Notes under the pieces: generated by a model
Database searches by the model: none
What the model was told of the DNA's origin: nothing
Seen by the model: only the letters and a program-made list of their open reading frames with translations
In this document: positions 17,756-27,124 of the stretch, piece after piece
Layout: every line of letters begins with the position of its first letter
How positions within the stretch are numbered: position 1 is the stretch's first letter
Made by a program: the position numbers and the translations under genes
Assembly: GCF_004519405.1 (NCBI RefSeq)
Contig: NZ_SGWI01000001.1
Span: 1,736,001 to 1,800,000 of the forward strand
DNA: 64,000 nucleotides
Direction: 5' to 3'
DNA from: Pseudomonas sp. BCA17
GTDB lineage: Bacteria; Pseudomonadota; Gammaproteobacteria; Pseudomonadales; Pseudomonadaceae

Positions 17756-19216
17756 ATGATCAAATCTTTACGTTCAGTGCTCATTGCCGGTTTTTTCCTC
17801 CCACTGGCCTTTTCCGCTACCGCTGCCCCCATCAATAACACCCTGCCACCCAATGTTCAGCAGGCCCTCCAGAAAGCCAAAATCCAGAACACCGCGCTGT
17901 CCCTGGTGATGCTGCCACTGACCGGCCCTGGTACACCGACCGTATTCAACGCTGACGTCTCGGTTAACCCTGCCTCGACCATGAAGCTGGTCACGACCTA
18001 CGCCGCGCTGGAAATGCTTGGCCCCAACCATCAGTGGAAGACCGAGTTCTATACCGATGGCACCCTCAGCGGTGGCGTGTTGCGCGGCAACCTGTATCTC
18101 AAGGGCGGTGGCGACCCCAAGTTGAACATGGAAAAACTCTGGCTGCTGATGCGCGACCTGCGCGCCAACGGCGTACAGCAAGTGACCGGCGACCTGGTGC
18201 TGGACCGCAGTTTCTTCAACCAGCCACAACTGCCGGAATTCAATGACGACGGCAACGACGAAAACAAACCGTTCCTGGTCAAGCCCGACGCCTTGCTGGT
18301 CAACCTCAAGGCCCTGCGCTTCGTCACCCGCAATGATGCAGGCCGGGTGATCGTATCGGTCGAGCCGCCGATTGCGAGTATTCGCATCGACAATCAGGTG
18401 AAGGCGAACAACGCCAAGCAGTGCACCGGCGACGTGCGCTACAACCCTACGACCGCGGCCGATGGCAGCGTGACCGTTACCGTCAGCGGCCAGTTGGGCG
18501 ATGGCTGCAGTTCGCAGACTTACCTGTCGCTGTTGGACCATGCCACCTACACCGCCGGCGCCGTACGGGCGATCTGGCAGGAGTTGGGCGGCACTATCCA
18601 GGGCCGCGATATCCAGGCACCGGTGCCCAAGGATGCAAAGGTGCTGGCCCGTGCGTTCTCGCCGGACCTGGCGGAAATCATCCGCGACATCAACAAATAC
18701 AGTAACAACACCATGGCCCAGCAGTTGTTCCTGAGCCTGGGTGCACAATTTCGCAACGATGCCGACGGCGACGATGCCAAGGCTGCGCAACGCGTGGTAC
18801 GCCAATGGCTGGCGAAGAAGGGCATCACCGCACCGCACCTGGTGATGGAAAACGGCTCCGGCCTGTCCCGCGCCGAACGGGTCAGCGCCCGCGAGATGGC
18901 GGCCATGCTGCAAGCCGCCTGGAAAAGCCCTTACTCGGCCGAATACATCAGTTCACTGCCGATTGCCGGCACCGACGGCACCATGCGTAAACGCCTGAAG
19001 ACCACCGCCCTGCGCGGCGAGGCCCATGTAAAAACCGGCACCTTGAACACCGTGCGCGCTATCGCCGGGTTCAGCCGGGACAACAATGGCAATACCTGGG
19101 TCGTGGTGGCGATTCTCAACGACTCGAAACCATGGGGTGCTTCGTCGGTGCTGGATCAGGTGCTGCTGGACCTGTATCGCCAGCCGAAACTGACCGCCGC
19201 AGCGCCGGTGCTCTAA
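17756..19216 (+). CDS. dacB: D-alanyl-D-alanine carboxypeptidase/endopeptidase PBP4
   Basis: 486 residues from the ATG at 17756; the frame is open farther upstream but the N-terminus from here is a proper signal peptide (MIKSLRSVLIAGFFLPLAF, cleavage after ATA). Class C low-molecular-mass penicillin-binding protein of the S13 family. The three active-site motifs are present: SxxK as STMK in NPASTMKLV, SxN as SNN in KYSNNTMAQQ, and KTG in HVKTGTLN. It trims and cleaves peptidoglycan cross-links in the periplasm. Neighbours yggL and the diguanylate cyclase match the usual Pseudomonas order. Confidence 0.93.
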   Translation: MIKSLRSVLIAGFFLPLAFSATAAPINNTLPPNVQQALQKAKIQNTALSLVMLPLTGPGTPTVFNADVSVNPASTMKLVTTYAALEMLGPNHQWKTEFYTDGTLSGGVLRGNLYLKGGGDPKLNMEKLWLLMRDLRANGVQQVTGDLVLDRSFFNQPQLPEFNDDGNDENKPFLVKPDALLVNLKALRFVTRNDAGRVIVSVEPPIASIRIDNQVKANNAKQCTGDVRYNPTTAADGSVTVTVSGQLGDGCSSQTYLSLLDHATYTAGAVRAIWQELGGTIQGRDIQAPVPKDAKVLARAFSPDLAEIIRDINKYSNNTMAQQLFLSLGAQFRNDADGDDAKAAQRVVRQWLAKKGITAPHLVMENGSGLSRAERVSAREMAAMLQAAWKSPYSAEYISSLPIAGTDGTMRKRLKTTALRGEAHVKTGTLNTVRAIAGFSRDNNGNTWVVVAILNDSKPWGASSVLDQVLLDLYRQPKLTAAAPVL

Positions 19217-19241
19217 CCCAACGCAAGCGACGGAGCGACGT

Positions 19242-19301
19242 GCTCGCGAATACGAAAGATCAGTCACCCCAGGTTTTGACTGACCCATCGTATTCGCGAG
19301 C
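19242..19301. repeat. REP-like hairpin overlapping the end of the diguanylate cyclase gene
   Basis: GCTCGCGAATACGA at 19242-19255 is exactly complementary to 19288-19301, with a further inner pairing CAGTCA/TGACTG. It lies between the convergent dacB and diguanylate cyclase genes, and its right arm encodes the last residues of the cyclase. Likely a REP-type element that may terminate both transcripts. Confidence 0.65.
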
Positions 19302-21698
19302 CGGTCGACTTGTCGCAACGCTGCCGCCACACATTTCCACCCGGTCCCTGCCCGCCTGCTTGGCCACATACACCGCCGAGTCCGCGCGCAACAGCAACCC
19401 ATCGATCCCTTCATCGACCCGCCAGTTGGCCACACCAAAGCTGGCGGTGACGATCCCCACCACCTCCATCGGCGCACAGCGCAACGACTGACACAGCTGC
19501 GTCGCCAGGCTGTAGGCCTGCTCGCCGTCGGTGTTGGGACACAACACCACGAACTCTTCGCCACCCAGGCGACAGAACACATCGGTGCGACGCAGGCGTT
19601 GGAGAATACGCTTGCACAGCTCCTGCAGGACGCCGTCTCCCACGCCGTGTCCGTACTGATCATTGATCCGCTTGAAATGGTCGATATCGAACATGATCAA
19701 TGACAACGCCCCGCAGGTACGGTTAAGCCGGATCATCTCGGCCTTGACGCGATCCTGGAAATAACGCCGGTTGTGGATGCCCGTCAGGGCGTCGGTAATC
19801 GACAGTGTGCGCAGCTCGTCCTCGACCCGTTTCAGATCGGAAATATCCGACACATAGCCATGCCACAACGTGCCACCTCCCGGTAACTCTTCCGGTGTGG
19901 CCTCGCCTCGAATCCAGCGCAGGCCCCGCTGCGGCAATTGCACGCGATACTCTTCGCGCCAATGGCTCAACTGCAGCGCCGACAAACGAATCGAGTTTCG
20001 CACGCGCTCCACGTCCAATGGATGGATACGCTCCAGGACGCTGCTCGCATCCTGCTGCAACACGCCGGGCTCGATTTCATAGATATCGCGCATGCCGTCA
20101 CTGGCGTAGATGAAACGCCAACGGTCCTGAGGCTCCAAGGTGAACTGGAAGATCCCGCCGGGCACGTGGGCGCTGAGTTTTTTCAGCAACCGATCCCGTG
20201 CGGCCAGGGCTTCGTAGGCGCGCTTTTGTTCAGTGACGTCCAGGTAAATCGCCAAGTGCCCGATCCACAGACCGTGCTCGTCGAGCAACACGGTTGGTAG
20301 CATGTTGACGGTCAGGTGGCTGCCATCCTCGCGCCTCAAGGTCCACTCGCGGGCTTCATGTTGGCTGTCGGGGCTTTCCACCAGCATCGCCTGGCAGGGC
20401 GGGATACGTTTGCCCAATACCGTGCTCAAGTACCCGGCCCGGGCTTCGAGTTCCGAAGGCAGGTGCAGGCTTTCCAAGGTCAACTGCCCCAGCGCCTGCT
20501 CGGCCTTGAACCCGAGCATTTGCTCCGCACCGGCATTGAAGGTATTGATCACGCCGCGCAGGTCAGTGGCGATGATCGCGACCTGGGTCGCCGCATTCAG
20601 CACACTGCGCAATTGACCATGTGCCCCGCGCAATTGCTGCTCACGCAGACGCAGCTGCTCCGTGCGTTGCTCCACCAGCTTCAAGGCGCGCTGGCGTTGG
20701 CTGACCAGCACGTAAAGCAGGGCACTGAGCAAGACACTGAGCAACACGCCCATGGTCAGGATCATATTCATCGAAGAATGATTGGCCTGGTCGAATACCT
20801 TACTGGCACGCAGGCTCAGGGAGTAGACATGATCTCCGAGGGTGATCCGGCGCGCGGCGACCAGGCCGCTGTCGCCCACCGAATTACTCGAGGCGTACAA
20901 CACTCGCTGCTGATCATCGGAGGTGTCGACAATCTGCATCACCAGGTTGTCTCGATTCGGCTTGGGCAGACCATCGGCCACCAACTGGCGCATGCTGATC
21001 ACCGCCATCACGAACCCGTAGGGCTCGGCATCGGGTTGTTTGCTGACCGGCGACACCAACAGTACGCCGGCGGCGTAGGCAGGCTCCACCCCAACCAATT
21101 GCATCGGTTGGGACACTGCCAGCTTGCCGCTTTTTTGCGCACGTTCAAGCACCGAGCGCCGCAGGGGCTGGGCCAGCAGGTCGAACCCCAGAGGCGAGCC
21201 CAACAGGCTCTGGGTCTGGCTATACAGCACCGGGACGTACTCGTCGCGCTCGGAGGCCGGTGCCAGGTTGCCCGACGAATCGAGTTCACGGATGGCAAAA
21301 GGGCTGCCGCGCTGGCGGGAAATGTCCTGTTCAAACTGAACGCGCTGATCGCGAAATACCCGTGGAGCCCAGGCATAGGCGCGAGTGTGCAAGAGCAAGG
21401 GCTGGGCGAAGCCATCGAACTCTTGGCGTGACACATCATTGGAGTTGATAAAAAAACGCCGCAGGCTGCCCAGGCGTTGCTCCTGGTCCTCGAAGCGTTC
21501 CTGGAGGCGGGCATAGCGCTCGTTGACCAGTAATTGGAAACGCTGGCGTACCTGCTGTTGATAGAGGTCGGCAGCCGCCAACGCGACCACCGCCGTCAGC
21601 GCACTGCCTGCCAGCAACACCACCAATGCCACCAGCCAAGCCGACGCCTGTTCACTGATAAAGCCTAGAATTTTCGGGCGGGCACCTTGTAACGGCAT
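19260..21698 (-). CDS. Membrane diguanylate cyclase with CHASE sensor, two PAS domains and GGDEF
   Basis: 812 residues from the ATG at 21698 (a GTG three codons upstream is possible). Order: transmembrane helix (about 20-45), periplasmic CHASE-type sensor (about 75-270), second helix (about 305-330), coiled linker, PAS (about 360-475), PAS_3-like domain with WREEYRVQ and RWIRGEATP (about 500-610) and GGDEF (about 625-790). The active site reads RLGGEEF and the inhibitory RxxD site is intact as RRTD five residues before it, so it should make c-di-GMP and be feedback inhibited. No EAL domain. Its C-terminal tail is encoded by a REP-like hairpin. Confidence 0.92.
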   Translation of the reverse strand: MPLQGARPKILGFISEQASAWLVALVVLLAGSALTAVVALAAADLYQQQVRQRFQLLVNERYARLQERFEDQEQRLGSLRRFFINSNDVSRQEFDGFAQPLLLHTRAYAWAPRVFRDQRVQFEQDISRQRGSPFAIRELDSSGNLAPASERDEYVPVLYSQTQSLLGSPLGFDLLAQPLRRSVLERAQKSGKLAVSQPMQLVGVEPAYAAGVLLVSPVSKQPDAEPYGFVMAVISMRQLVADGLPKPNRDNLVMQIVDTSDDQQRVLYASSNSVGDSGLVAARRITLGDHVYSLSLRASKVFDQANHSSMNMILTMGVLLSVLLSALLYVLVSQRQRALKLVEQRTEQLRLREQQLRGAHGQLRSVLNAATQVAIIATDLRGVINTFNAGAEQMLGFKAEQALGQLTLESLHLPSELEARAGYLSTVLGKRIPPCQAMLVESPDSQHEAREWTLRREDGSHLTVNMLPTVLLDEHGLWIGHLAIYLDVTEQKRAYEALAARDRLLKKLSAHVPGGIFQFTLEPQDRWRFIYASDGMRDIYEIEPGVLQQDASSVLERIHPLDVERVRNSIRLSALQLSHWREEYRVQLPQRGLRWIRGEATPEELPGGGTLWHGYVSDISDLKRVEDELRTLSITDALTGIHNRRYFQDRVKAEMIRLNRTCGALSLIMFDIDHFKRINDQYGHGVGDGVLQELCKRILQRLRRTDVFCRLGGEEFVVLCPNTDGEQAYSLATQLCQSLRCAPMEVVGIVTASFGVANWRVDEGIDGLLLRADSAVYVAKQAGRDRVEMCGGSVATSRPAREYDGSVKTWGD

Positions 21699-21784
21699 AG
21701 GCAACACTCACAACGCCAGCGTGCGGGGGTGTCACTTTGGCTAGGCATTTAGTTATAGCCATCGGTCCTGTATTTGACCAGCGC

Positions 21785-21827
21785 AAAAAAGCCGCAAGCC
21801 CGGAATAATCCAGGCTTGCGGCTTTTT
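21785..21827 (-). terminator. Intrinsic terminator downstream of rlmKL
   Basis: GCCGCAAGCC (21791-21800) pairs with GGCTTGCGGC (21813-21822); A5 on one side and T5 on the other make it usable in both directions. It separates rlmKL from the diguanylate cyclase gene on the minus strand. Confidence 0.88.
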
Positions 21828-21847
21828 GGTAGAACCGAGTGGCGAAA

Positions 21848-24112
21848 TCAGCGCGAAGTGATTTTCCAGGCCCGGTGGATCTTCGCGTTACGCGCGAAAT
21901 CCGGGTCGATGGTTTTGTCGCTGATTTCCTCGACCGCATAGCGTTCGCTGAGGTTGTCCTCCAACTGGAACTTGCGGAAATTGTTGGAGAAGTACAGCAC
22001 GCCGCCCGGCGCCAGGCGAGCCATGGCCAGGTCGAGCAACTGCACGTGATCACGTTGCACGTCGAAGATGCCTTCCATGCGCTTGGAGTTGGAAAAGGTC
22101 GGCGGGTCGATGAAGATCAGGTCGAACTCATCGCGGCTGGCTTCCAGCCAGGCCATCACATCACCCTGCTCCAGGCGGTTCTTGTCGGAGAAGCCGTTGA
22201 GGGAGAAGTTGCGACGCGCCCAGTCCAGGTAGGTCTTGGACAGGTCGACGCTGGTGGTGCTGCGCGCGCCACCCTTGGCTGCATGCACACTGGCGGTGGC
22301 GGTGTAGCAATACAGGTTGAGGAAGCGCTTGCCGGCGGCTTCTTTCTGGATACGCAGGCGCATCGGACGGTGGTCGAGGAACAGACCGGTGTCCAGGTAA
22401 TCGGTGAGGTTGACCAGCAGCTTGACGCCGCCCTCGCTGACCTCCGTGAACTTGCCTTGGGCACTCTGACGCTCGTACTGCTTGGTGCCACTCTGACGCT
22501 CGCGGCGCTTGACCACCACGCGGCTTTTGTCGATGTTCAGCGCCTGTGGAATGGCCGCCAGCGCATCGAACATGCGTGCAGAGGCTTTTTCCGGGTCAAT
22601 GGATTTCGGTGCGGCGTATTCCTGCACGTGCACCCAGTCGTGGTACAGGTCGATGGCCATGGAGTATTCCGGCATATCGGCATCGTACACACGGTAGCAG
22701 TCCACACCTTCGCGCTTGGCCCACTTGCCCAGCAGCTTGAGGTTTTTCTGCAGGCGGTTGGCGAACATCTGCCCGCCTTCGCTCAAGCGCGGCTGTTCGA
22801 CCACAGGGGCCGGGGCCGGCTTGATCGGATTACCATTCTTGTTGTACTGGCGCTCTTGCGGCTCGGCCGGGGCTTGATCGTAAGCGGCTTGCTCACGTTC
22901 GGCCTGGCGCTGCTCGGGGGTACGGCGCTCGCCAGTGACGAACTGGTCCGGGTTGACCTTGATCAGCAGCAACTTGCACGGCAAGGCGCCGTTCCAGAAC
23001 GCATACTGCTTGTGGCTGCGGATCCCCATGCGCTTGCCCAGGTCCGGTGCGCCGGTAAATACCGCCGCCTCCCAGCCCATGCATGCCTGGCGCAGGCGCT
23101 CGCCGAGGTTCTGGTAGAGGTACAACAGGCTGGCTTCATCACCCAGACGCTCACCGTAGGGTGGGTTGCAGATCACCAGGCCTTTCTGGTTCTGGTCCGG
23201 GCGCGGCTCGAAGGTGCCGACTTCACCCTGGTACACCTTGATCCAATGGCTCAGGCCGGCGCGCTCGATGTTATTGCGCGCGGGTTGGATCAGGCGCGGA
23301 TCGGCCTCGTAGCCGCGCACCCACAACGGTGGCTTGTTCATACCGATGGCGGCACGCTCGACCGCCTCGGCATGCAGTTTCTTCCACAGCGCCGGAACGT
23401 GGCCCAGCCAGGTGGTGAAACCCCACAGTTCGCGATTCAGGTTGGGTGCCATGTCGGCAGCGATCATCGCGCCTTCCACCAGGAACGTGCCCACGCCGCA
23501 CATCGGGTCCGTCAGCGCGCCGCCTTCGGCAGCAATGCGCGGCCAGCCGGCGCGAATCAGGACCGCAGCCGCCAGGTTTTCCTTCAACGGAGCGGCGCCT
23601 TGCTGCAGGCGGTAACCACGCTGGTGCAGGCTGTGGCCGGACAGGTCGAGGGACAGGATCGCCTCGCCACGGTCCAGGCGCAGGTGGATACGCAGATCCG
23701 GGTTGATCTTGTCGATGGACGGGCGTTCGCCGGTCGGGGTGCGCAGTTTGTCGACGATCGCATCCTTGACCTTCAGCGCGCCGAAGTGGGTGTTGTCGAT
23801 ACCCGAACCATGACCGCTGAATTCAACCGCCAGGGTTCCATCCGGGACCATGTGGTCAGCCCATTCGATATCCAGTACGCCGTGGTAAAGGTCTTCGGCG
23901 TCCTTCATTGGAAAACGTTTGAGTACCAGCAGTACACGGTTGGCCAGGCGCGACCAGAGACACAGGCGGTAAGCGGTTTCCATATCGGCCATGCCGCGTA
24001 CGGCCGAGGTGTGCTCGCGGGCGTCCTCAAGGCCAAGCCCGACGGCTTCCTCGATCAGCAGGCCTTCGAGGCCCTTGGGGCAGGTGAGGAAGAGTTCAAA
24101 ACGGTCCGACAT
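21848..24112 (-). CDS. rlmL: Bifunctional 23S rRNA methyltransferase RlmKL (m2G2445 and m7G2069)
   Basis: 754 residues from the ATG at 24112 (MSDRFELFL), which has TGGA 6 bases upstream; an ATG two codons earlier has no room for a ribosome site. Order: N-terminal ferredoxin-like and THUMP region (about 1-155), RlmL methyltransferase domain with the NPPYGERLG catalytic motif (about 160-390), a proline- and charge-rich linker (about 395-430), and RlmK domain with the SAM region LYCYTATASVHAAKGGA and the IDPPTFSN motif (about 450-745). It modifies 23S rRNA during 50S assembly. Length matches the fused form known in gammaproteobacteria. Confidence 0.95.
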   Translation of the reverse strand: MSDRFELFLTCPKGLEGLLIEEAVGLGLEDAREHTSAVRGMADMETAYRLCLWSRLANRVLLVLKRFPMKDAEDLYHGVLDIEWADHMVPDGTLAVEFSGHGSGIDNTHFGALKVKDAIVDKLRTPTGERPSIDKINPDLRIHLRLDRGEAILSLDLSGHSLHQRGYRLQQGAAPLKENLAAAVLIRAGWPRIAAEGGALTDPMCGVGTFLVEGAMIAADMAPNLNRELWGFTTWLGHVPALWKKLHAEAVERAAIGMNKPPLWVRGYEADPRLIQPARNNIERAGLSHWIKVYQGEVGTFEPRPDQNQKGLVICNPPYGERLGDEASLLYLYQNLGERLRQACMGWEAAVFTGAPDLGKRMGIRSHKQYAFWNGALPCKLLLIKVNPDQFVTGERRTPEQRQAEREQAAYDQAPAEPQERQYNKNGNPIKPAPAPVVEQPRLSEGGQMFANRLQKNLKLLGKWAKREGVDCYRVYDADMPEYSMAIDLYHDWVHVQEYAAPKSIDPEKASARMFDALAAIPQALNIDKSRVVVKRRERQSGTKQYERQSAQGKFTEVSEGGVKLLVNLTDYLDTGLFLDHRPMRLRIQKEAAGKRFLNLYCYTATASVHAAKGGARSTTSVDLSKTYLDWARRNFSLNGFSDKNRLEQGDVMAWLEASRDEFDLIFIDPPTFSNSKRMEGIFDVQRDHVQLLDLAMARLAPGGVLYFSNNFRKFQLEDNLSERYAVEEISDKTIDPDFARNAKIHRAWKITSR

Positions 24113-24511
24113 GGGCATTCCAGGCTTTTCAGCAATAAATGAACGGGCGACGCATCGCCGGTTCGGTTTTCAATCAAGCACTTTTCTCGAAGAGTGCTCG
24201 CGTGGCACGAATGTGCCGTTCCACCCCGGCTGTCGGGCTTTTGAGCCTTGATTCGACGGGGCAGATAAACAATTAGCCGTAACAAAAAGTAATATTCCGA
24301 CCCTTCGTCGAATAATAACCGACTGCAACGGGCGGACATTCTCACTAAAGGATTAAACCCATCCTCTTTGTAAGGCACATCATAGCTGGCTTTGCCCTTT
24401 AAATGGGGCGAAAAGCCATCCCAGCTTATGGCTATAGCATCGTTATCGTTACGTGCTTATGACAAAACGATCATTGAATCCATGTGACCTATTGGTTAGA
24501 ACTCAACACAG

Positions 24512-24605
24512 GTCGGCGCCGTAACGACGCCGACACATTGGCTCGCCACGCCGGCAGCGAGCCCACCAACGGCAGAAAAACTCTGCCCGGCCTCGGACGA
24601 GGCCG
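24512..24605 (+). promoter_or_regulatory. Structured 5' leader of rmf: four tandem hairpins
   Basis: Four stems follow one another: GTCGGCG/CGCCGAC (24512-24534), GGCTCGC/GCGAGCC (24540-24563), GGCAGA/TCTGCC (24571-24587) and CGGCCTC/GAGGCCG (24588-24605) with a GGAC loop. A -10-like CTATAGCAT with a possible stationary-phase sigma character lies upstream near 24432-24440. The gap 24113-24644 also holds the minus-strand promoter of rlmKL; no other gene is seen. Confidence 0.6.
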
Positions 24606-24644
24606 AAGGATATCTAGACAGTCAACAAGTGAGGGAAACACCCT

Positions 24645-24860
24645 ATGAGAAGACTTAAGCGTGATCCGTTGGAAAGAGCATTTTTACGCGGATATCAATA
24701 TGGCGTTCATGGAAAATCCCGTGAGCTTTGCCCATTTACTCTACCGTCGGTACGCCAAGCCTGGATTAACGGCTGGCGAGAAGGACGCGGCGACAACTGG
24801 GACGGTATGACTGGCACTGCGGGCATCCACAGACTCAACGAACTTCACGCCGTCGGCTAA
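24645..24860 (+). CDS. rmf: Ribosome modulation factor
   Basis: 71 residues. The RMF family is unmistakable: MRRLKRDPLERAFLRGYQYG, followed by GKSRELCPF and RQAWINGWREGRGDNWDG. RMF binds 70S ribosomes near the anti-Shine-Dalgarno region and drives 100S dimer formation in stationary phase. A strong GAGGG ribosome site precedes the ATG. The C-terminal tail is somewhat longer than in E. coli (55 residues), as usual in Pseudomonas. Confidence 0.97.
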   Translation: MRRLKRDPLERAFLRGYQYGVHGKSRELCPFTLPSVRQAWINGWREGRGDNWDGMTGTAGIHRLNELHAVG

Positions 24861-24949
24861 ATCAGGGGCACTTAATTCCGACAAGCCACCTTTGAAGATG
24901 TAATGACTTAACCACGCACGCCCCATTCGGGCGGCGGGCTTCGGCCCAG

Positions 24950-24972
24950 GGGCTCCTTATGGAGCCCTTTTT
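24950..24972 (+). terminator. Rho-independent terminator of rmf
   Basis: GGGCTCC (24950-24956) and GGAGCCC (24961-24967) enclose a TTAT loop and run into TTTTTA. It separates rmf from the convergent pyrD gene. Confidence 0.9.
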
Positions 24973-24992
24973 ATTGACCGGTATTTAATCGT

Positions 24993-26018
24993 TCACGCCT
25001 TGGGCAACGCTGCAATCGCATCCACCGCCTCGCGGATCAGCGCCGGCCCTTTGTAGATGAAGCCGGAGTACAACTGCACCAGGCTGGCGCCGGCAGCAAT
25101 CTTCTGGGCCGCGTGCTTGCCTTCGGTGATACCGCCCACGGCGATGATCGGCAAACGACCGGCCAACTCAGCCGCCAGCACCTTGACGATATGCGTGCTC
25201 TTGTCCCGTACCGGTGCACCCGACAGGCCACCCGCTTCATCTCCATGGGCCAGACCTTCGACACCGACCCGGCTGAGGGTGGTGTTGGTCGCGATCACTG
25301 CGTCCATGCCCGAGTCCATCAGGGCCTGAGCCACCAGCACGGTTTCTTCATCAGTCATGTCCGGGGCAATCTTGATCGCCAACGGCACGCGTTTGCCGTG
25401 ACGCACCGCCAGGTCTTCCTGGCGCTGGCGCAAGGCTTCGAGCAATTGCTTGAGGGAGTCACCGAACTGCAGGCTGCGCAGGCCCGGCGTATTCGGCGAA
25501 CTGACGTTGACGGTGACATAGCTGGCATGGGCGTAAACCTTGTCCAGGCAGATCAGGTAATCATCCACCGCCCGCTCCACCGGCGTGTCGAAGTTCTTGC
25601 CGATATTGATCCCCAGGATGCCCTTGTATTTCGCCGCCTGCACCCGTGACAGCAGATGATCAACCCCCAGGTTGTTGAAGCCCATGCGGTTGATGATCGC
25701 CTCGGCTTCCGGCAGGCGGAAGATACGTGGCTTGGGGTTGCCCGGCTGCGGGCGCGGGGTCACGGTGCCGATTTCGACAAAACCGAAACCCAACTGTGCA
25801 AAACCGTCGATGGCCGCGCCATTCTTGTCCAAGCCGGCTGCCAAGCCAACCGGGTTAGGGAAATCGAGCCCCATCACCGACACCGGCATTTTCGCCGGAG
25901 CCTTGCATACCAGGCCATTGAGCCCCAGGCGGCCACCGGCACCGATCAAGTCCAGGGACAGATCATGGGAGGTTTCCGGGGAGAGTTTGAACAACAGCTG
26001 GCGGGCCAAGGTATACAT
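24993..26018 (-). CDS. pyrD: Dihydroorotate dehydrogenase (quinone), class 2
   Basis: 341 residues, normal for membrane-associated class 2 enzymes. It oxidises dihydroorotate to orotate with a quinone as acceptor in pyrimidine synthesis. The amphipathic N-terminal helix ([15 protein letters not shown]) that docks to the membrane is present; NRMGFNNLG, the catalytic serine in [10 protein letters not shown], the ATNTT stretch and the FMN phosphate loop AVGGI are all visible. Convergent with rmf. Confidence 0.95.
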   Translation of the reverse strand: MYTLARQLLFKLSPETSHDLSLDLIGAGGRLGLNGLVCKAPAKMPVSVMGLDFPNPVGLAAGLDKNGAAIDGFAQLGFGFVEIGTVTPRPQPGNPKPRIFRLPEAEAIINRMGFNNLGVDHLLSRVQAAKYKGILGINIGKNFDTPVERAVDDYLICLDKVYAHASYVTVNVSSPNTPGLRSLQFGDSLKQLLEALRQRQEDLAVRHGKRVPLAIKIAPDMTDEETVLVAQALMDSGMDAVIATNTTLSRVGVEGLAHGDEAGGLSGAPVRDKSTHIVKVLAAELAGRLPIIAVGGITEGKHAAQKIAAGASLVQLYSGFIYKGPALIREAVDAIAALPKA

Positions 26019-26104
26019 GGGCGGGCTAGACTCGGATGGCGGCGAAAGGTGGCGGCGATTATAGCCGGGGTCGCAGGCTGCATGCGAGGCGTGATGCCTG
26101 ATCG

Positions 26105-26566
26105 TCAGTGGCGATGCGCGACCAGCTCCTCATAGCGCGCCCAGATCTTCTGTGCGTATTGCAGGCGCAATGCATCGCGCCTGGGCCCCGCCCCCACTCC
26201 CACGTTGTAGGAGCCGATGGCCGTCCAGTTGTAGCCGAAACGCTGAATAAACTCGGCGAGTATCGAGGCACCCACCTCGACAGACAGGCAAGGCTCATTC
26301 AGCAGCCGTTCTTCGGTGATGCCCCGCTTGAGCAAGCGCGGCAAATGAATGCTGTTGATCTGCATCAAGCCGATATCACGCGTGCCATTACGGTTGGCGT
26401 AGTTCATCGCTCCCGCACGGTAATTAGACTCGACGGCAGCAATGGCCTGGAGCAACTCCGGTTCGAGGTCATAGCGGCCGGCTACCTCCTCCCAGCAGTA
26501 AGCCAACGCCTGATGGCTGCCGATCAACAGGTTCAACAACAGGGCTTTGCCCCACCACCTAAACAT
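26105..26566 (-). CDS. Lytic transglycosylase of the IagB type (type III secretion associated)
   Basis: 153 residues from the ATG at 26566. A signal peptide (about 1-22) precedes a soluble lytic transglycosylase domain with catalytic E46 in [13 protein letters not shown], then [11 protein letters not shown] and a [10 protein letters not shown] segment. The short form without extra domains is the IagB/IpgF type that opens peptidoglycan for a type III secretion needle or pilus. Its start overlaps the end of the winged-helix gene by 8 bases, so the two are coupled. With the regulator and incomplete secretin it looks like a remnant of a type III locus. Confidence 0.82.
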   Translation of the reverse strand: MFRWWGKALLLNLLIGSHQALAYCWEEVAGRYDLEPELLQAIAAVESNYRAGAMNYANRNGTRDIGLMQINSIHLPRLLKRGITEERLLNEPCLSVEVGASILAEFIQRFGYNWTAIGSYNVGVGAGPRRDALRLQYAQKIWARYEELVAHRH

Positions 26567-26945
26567 GGCTGAGCTGACCACAAGCCGGACACACATGAGT
26601 TACCCGCCCACGATCAACCTCTTCAACCTGCACCGGGCAGGTAAAACGATAACCCCGGCCATAGATCGTCTTGATAAACCCCTTGTCGTCCCGCAGATGC
26701 TTGCGCAGGGCATAGATGCACCGCGTCAGCGACTCTTCAGCCACCTCTCCCCGAGGCCACACCCGCTCCAGCAAATGGTCCTTGGTGATCAGCGTACCGG
26801 CAGAGGCCAGCAGCAATCGCAGCACCTGCCCTTCCTTGGGAGGCAACTGAATGTCCGCCTCCCCTCCCGTCAACCGGCCATCAGCGTGCAAGGTCCAGTG
26901 AGCAAAGCAGAGGGACGCCGTCGAGTGCTCAATCACGACGGCCAT
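26559..26945 (-). CDS. Winged-helix regulator of the OmpR/ToxR/HilA type, DNA-binding domain only
   Basis: 128 residues from the ATG at 26945, which has GGAGG 5 bases upstream. Residues 12-103 form a Trans_reg_C winged helix: LPPKEGQVLRLLLASAGTL, then KDHLLERVWP, the recognition helix around ESLTRCIYALRKHL and the wing with TIYGRGYRF. There is no receiver and no TPR region, so it resembles the DNA-binding part of HilA-like activators. The short tail ends in a CPAC pair. It overlaps the transglycosylase gene. Its target is unknown. Confidence 0.75.
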   Translation of the reverse strand: MAVVIEHSTASLCFAHWTLHADGRLTGGEADIQLPPKEGQVLRLLLASAGTLITKDHLLERVWPRGEVAEESLTRCIYALRKHLRDDKGFIKTIYGRGYRFTCPVQVEEVDRGRVTHVCPACGQLSHV

Positions 26946-27124
26946 GCACACCTCCGTATCCGACTACTGACATTCAAATTCTTGTTTCCTGTACCGGCGC
27001 GTCGCCTACATCACGACTATAAAAACCTGCCTTACGGCCCGCGTTAGGAATAAACCCATTCAAACAACGCTTTTTGGCCACTACCGGTAAGACAATTCGC
27101 TACTGAGTGAATAAACCCGCTTGT

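Noticed and set aside
21839..24142. A 767-codon plus-strand open frame opposite rlmKL
   Set aside because: Same reason: mirror of a conserved bifunctional methyltransferase, no domain of its own.
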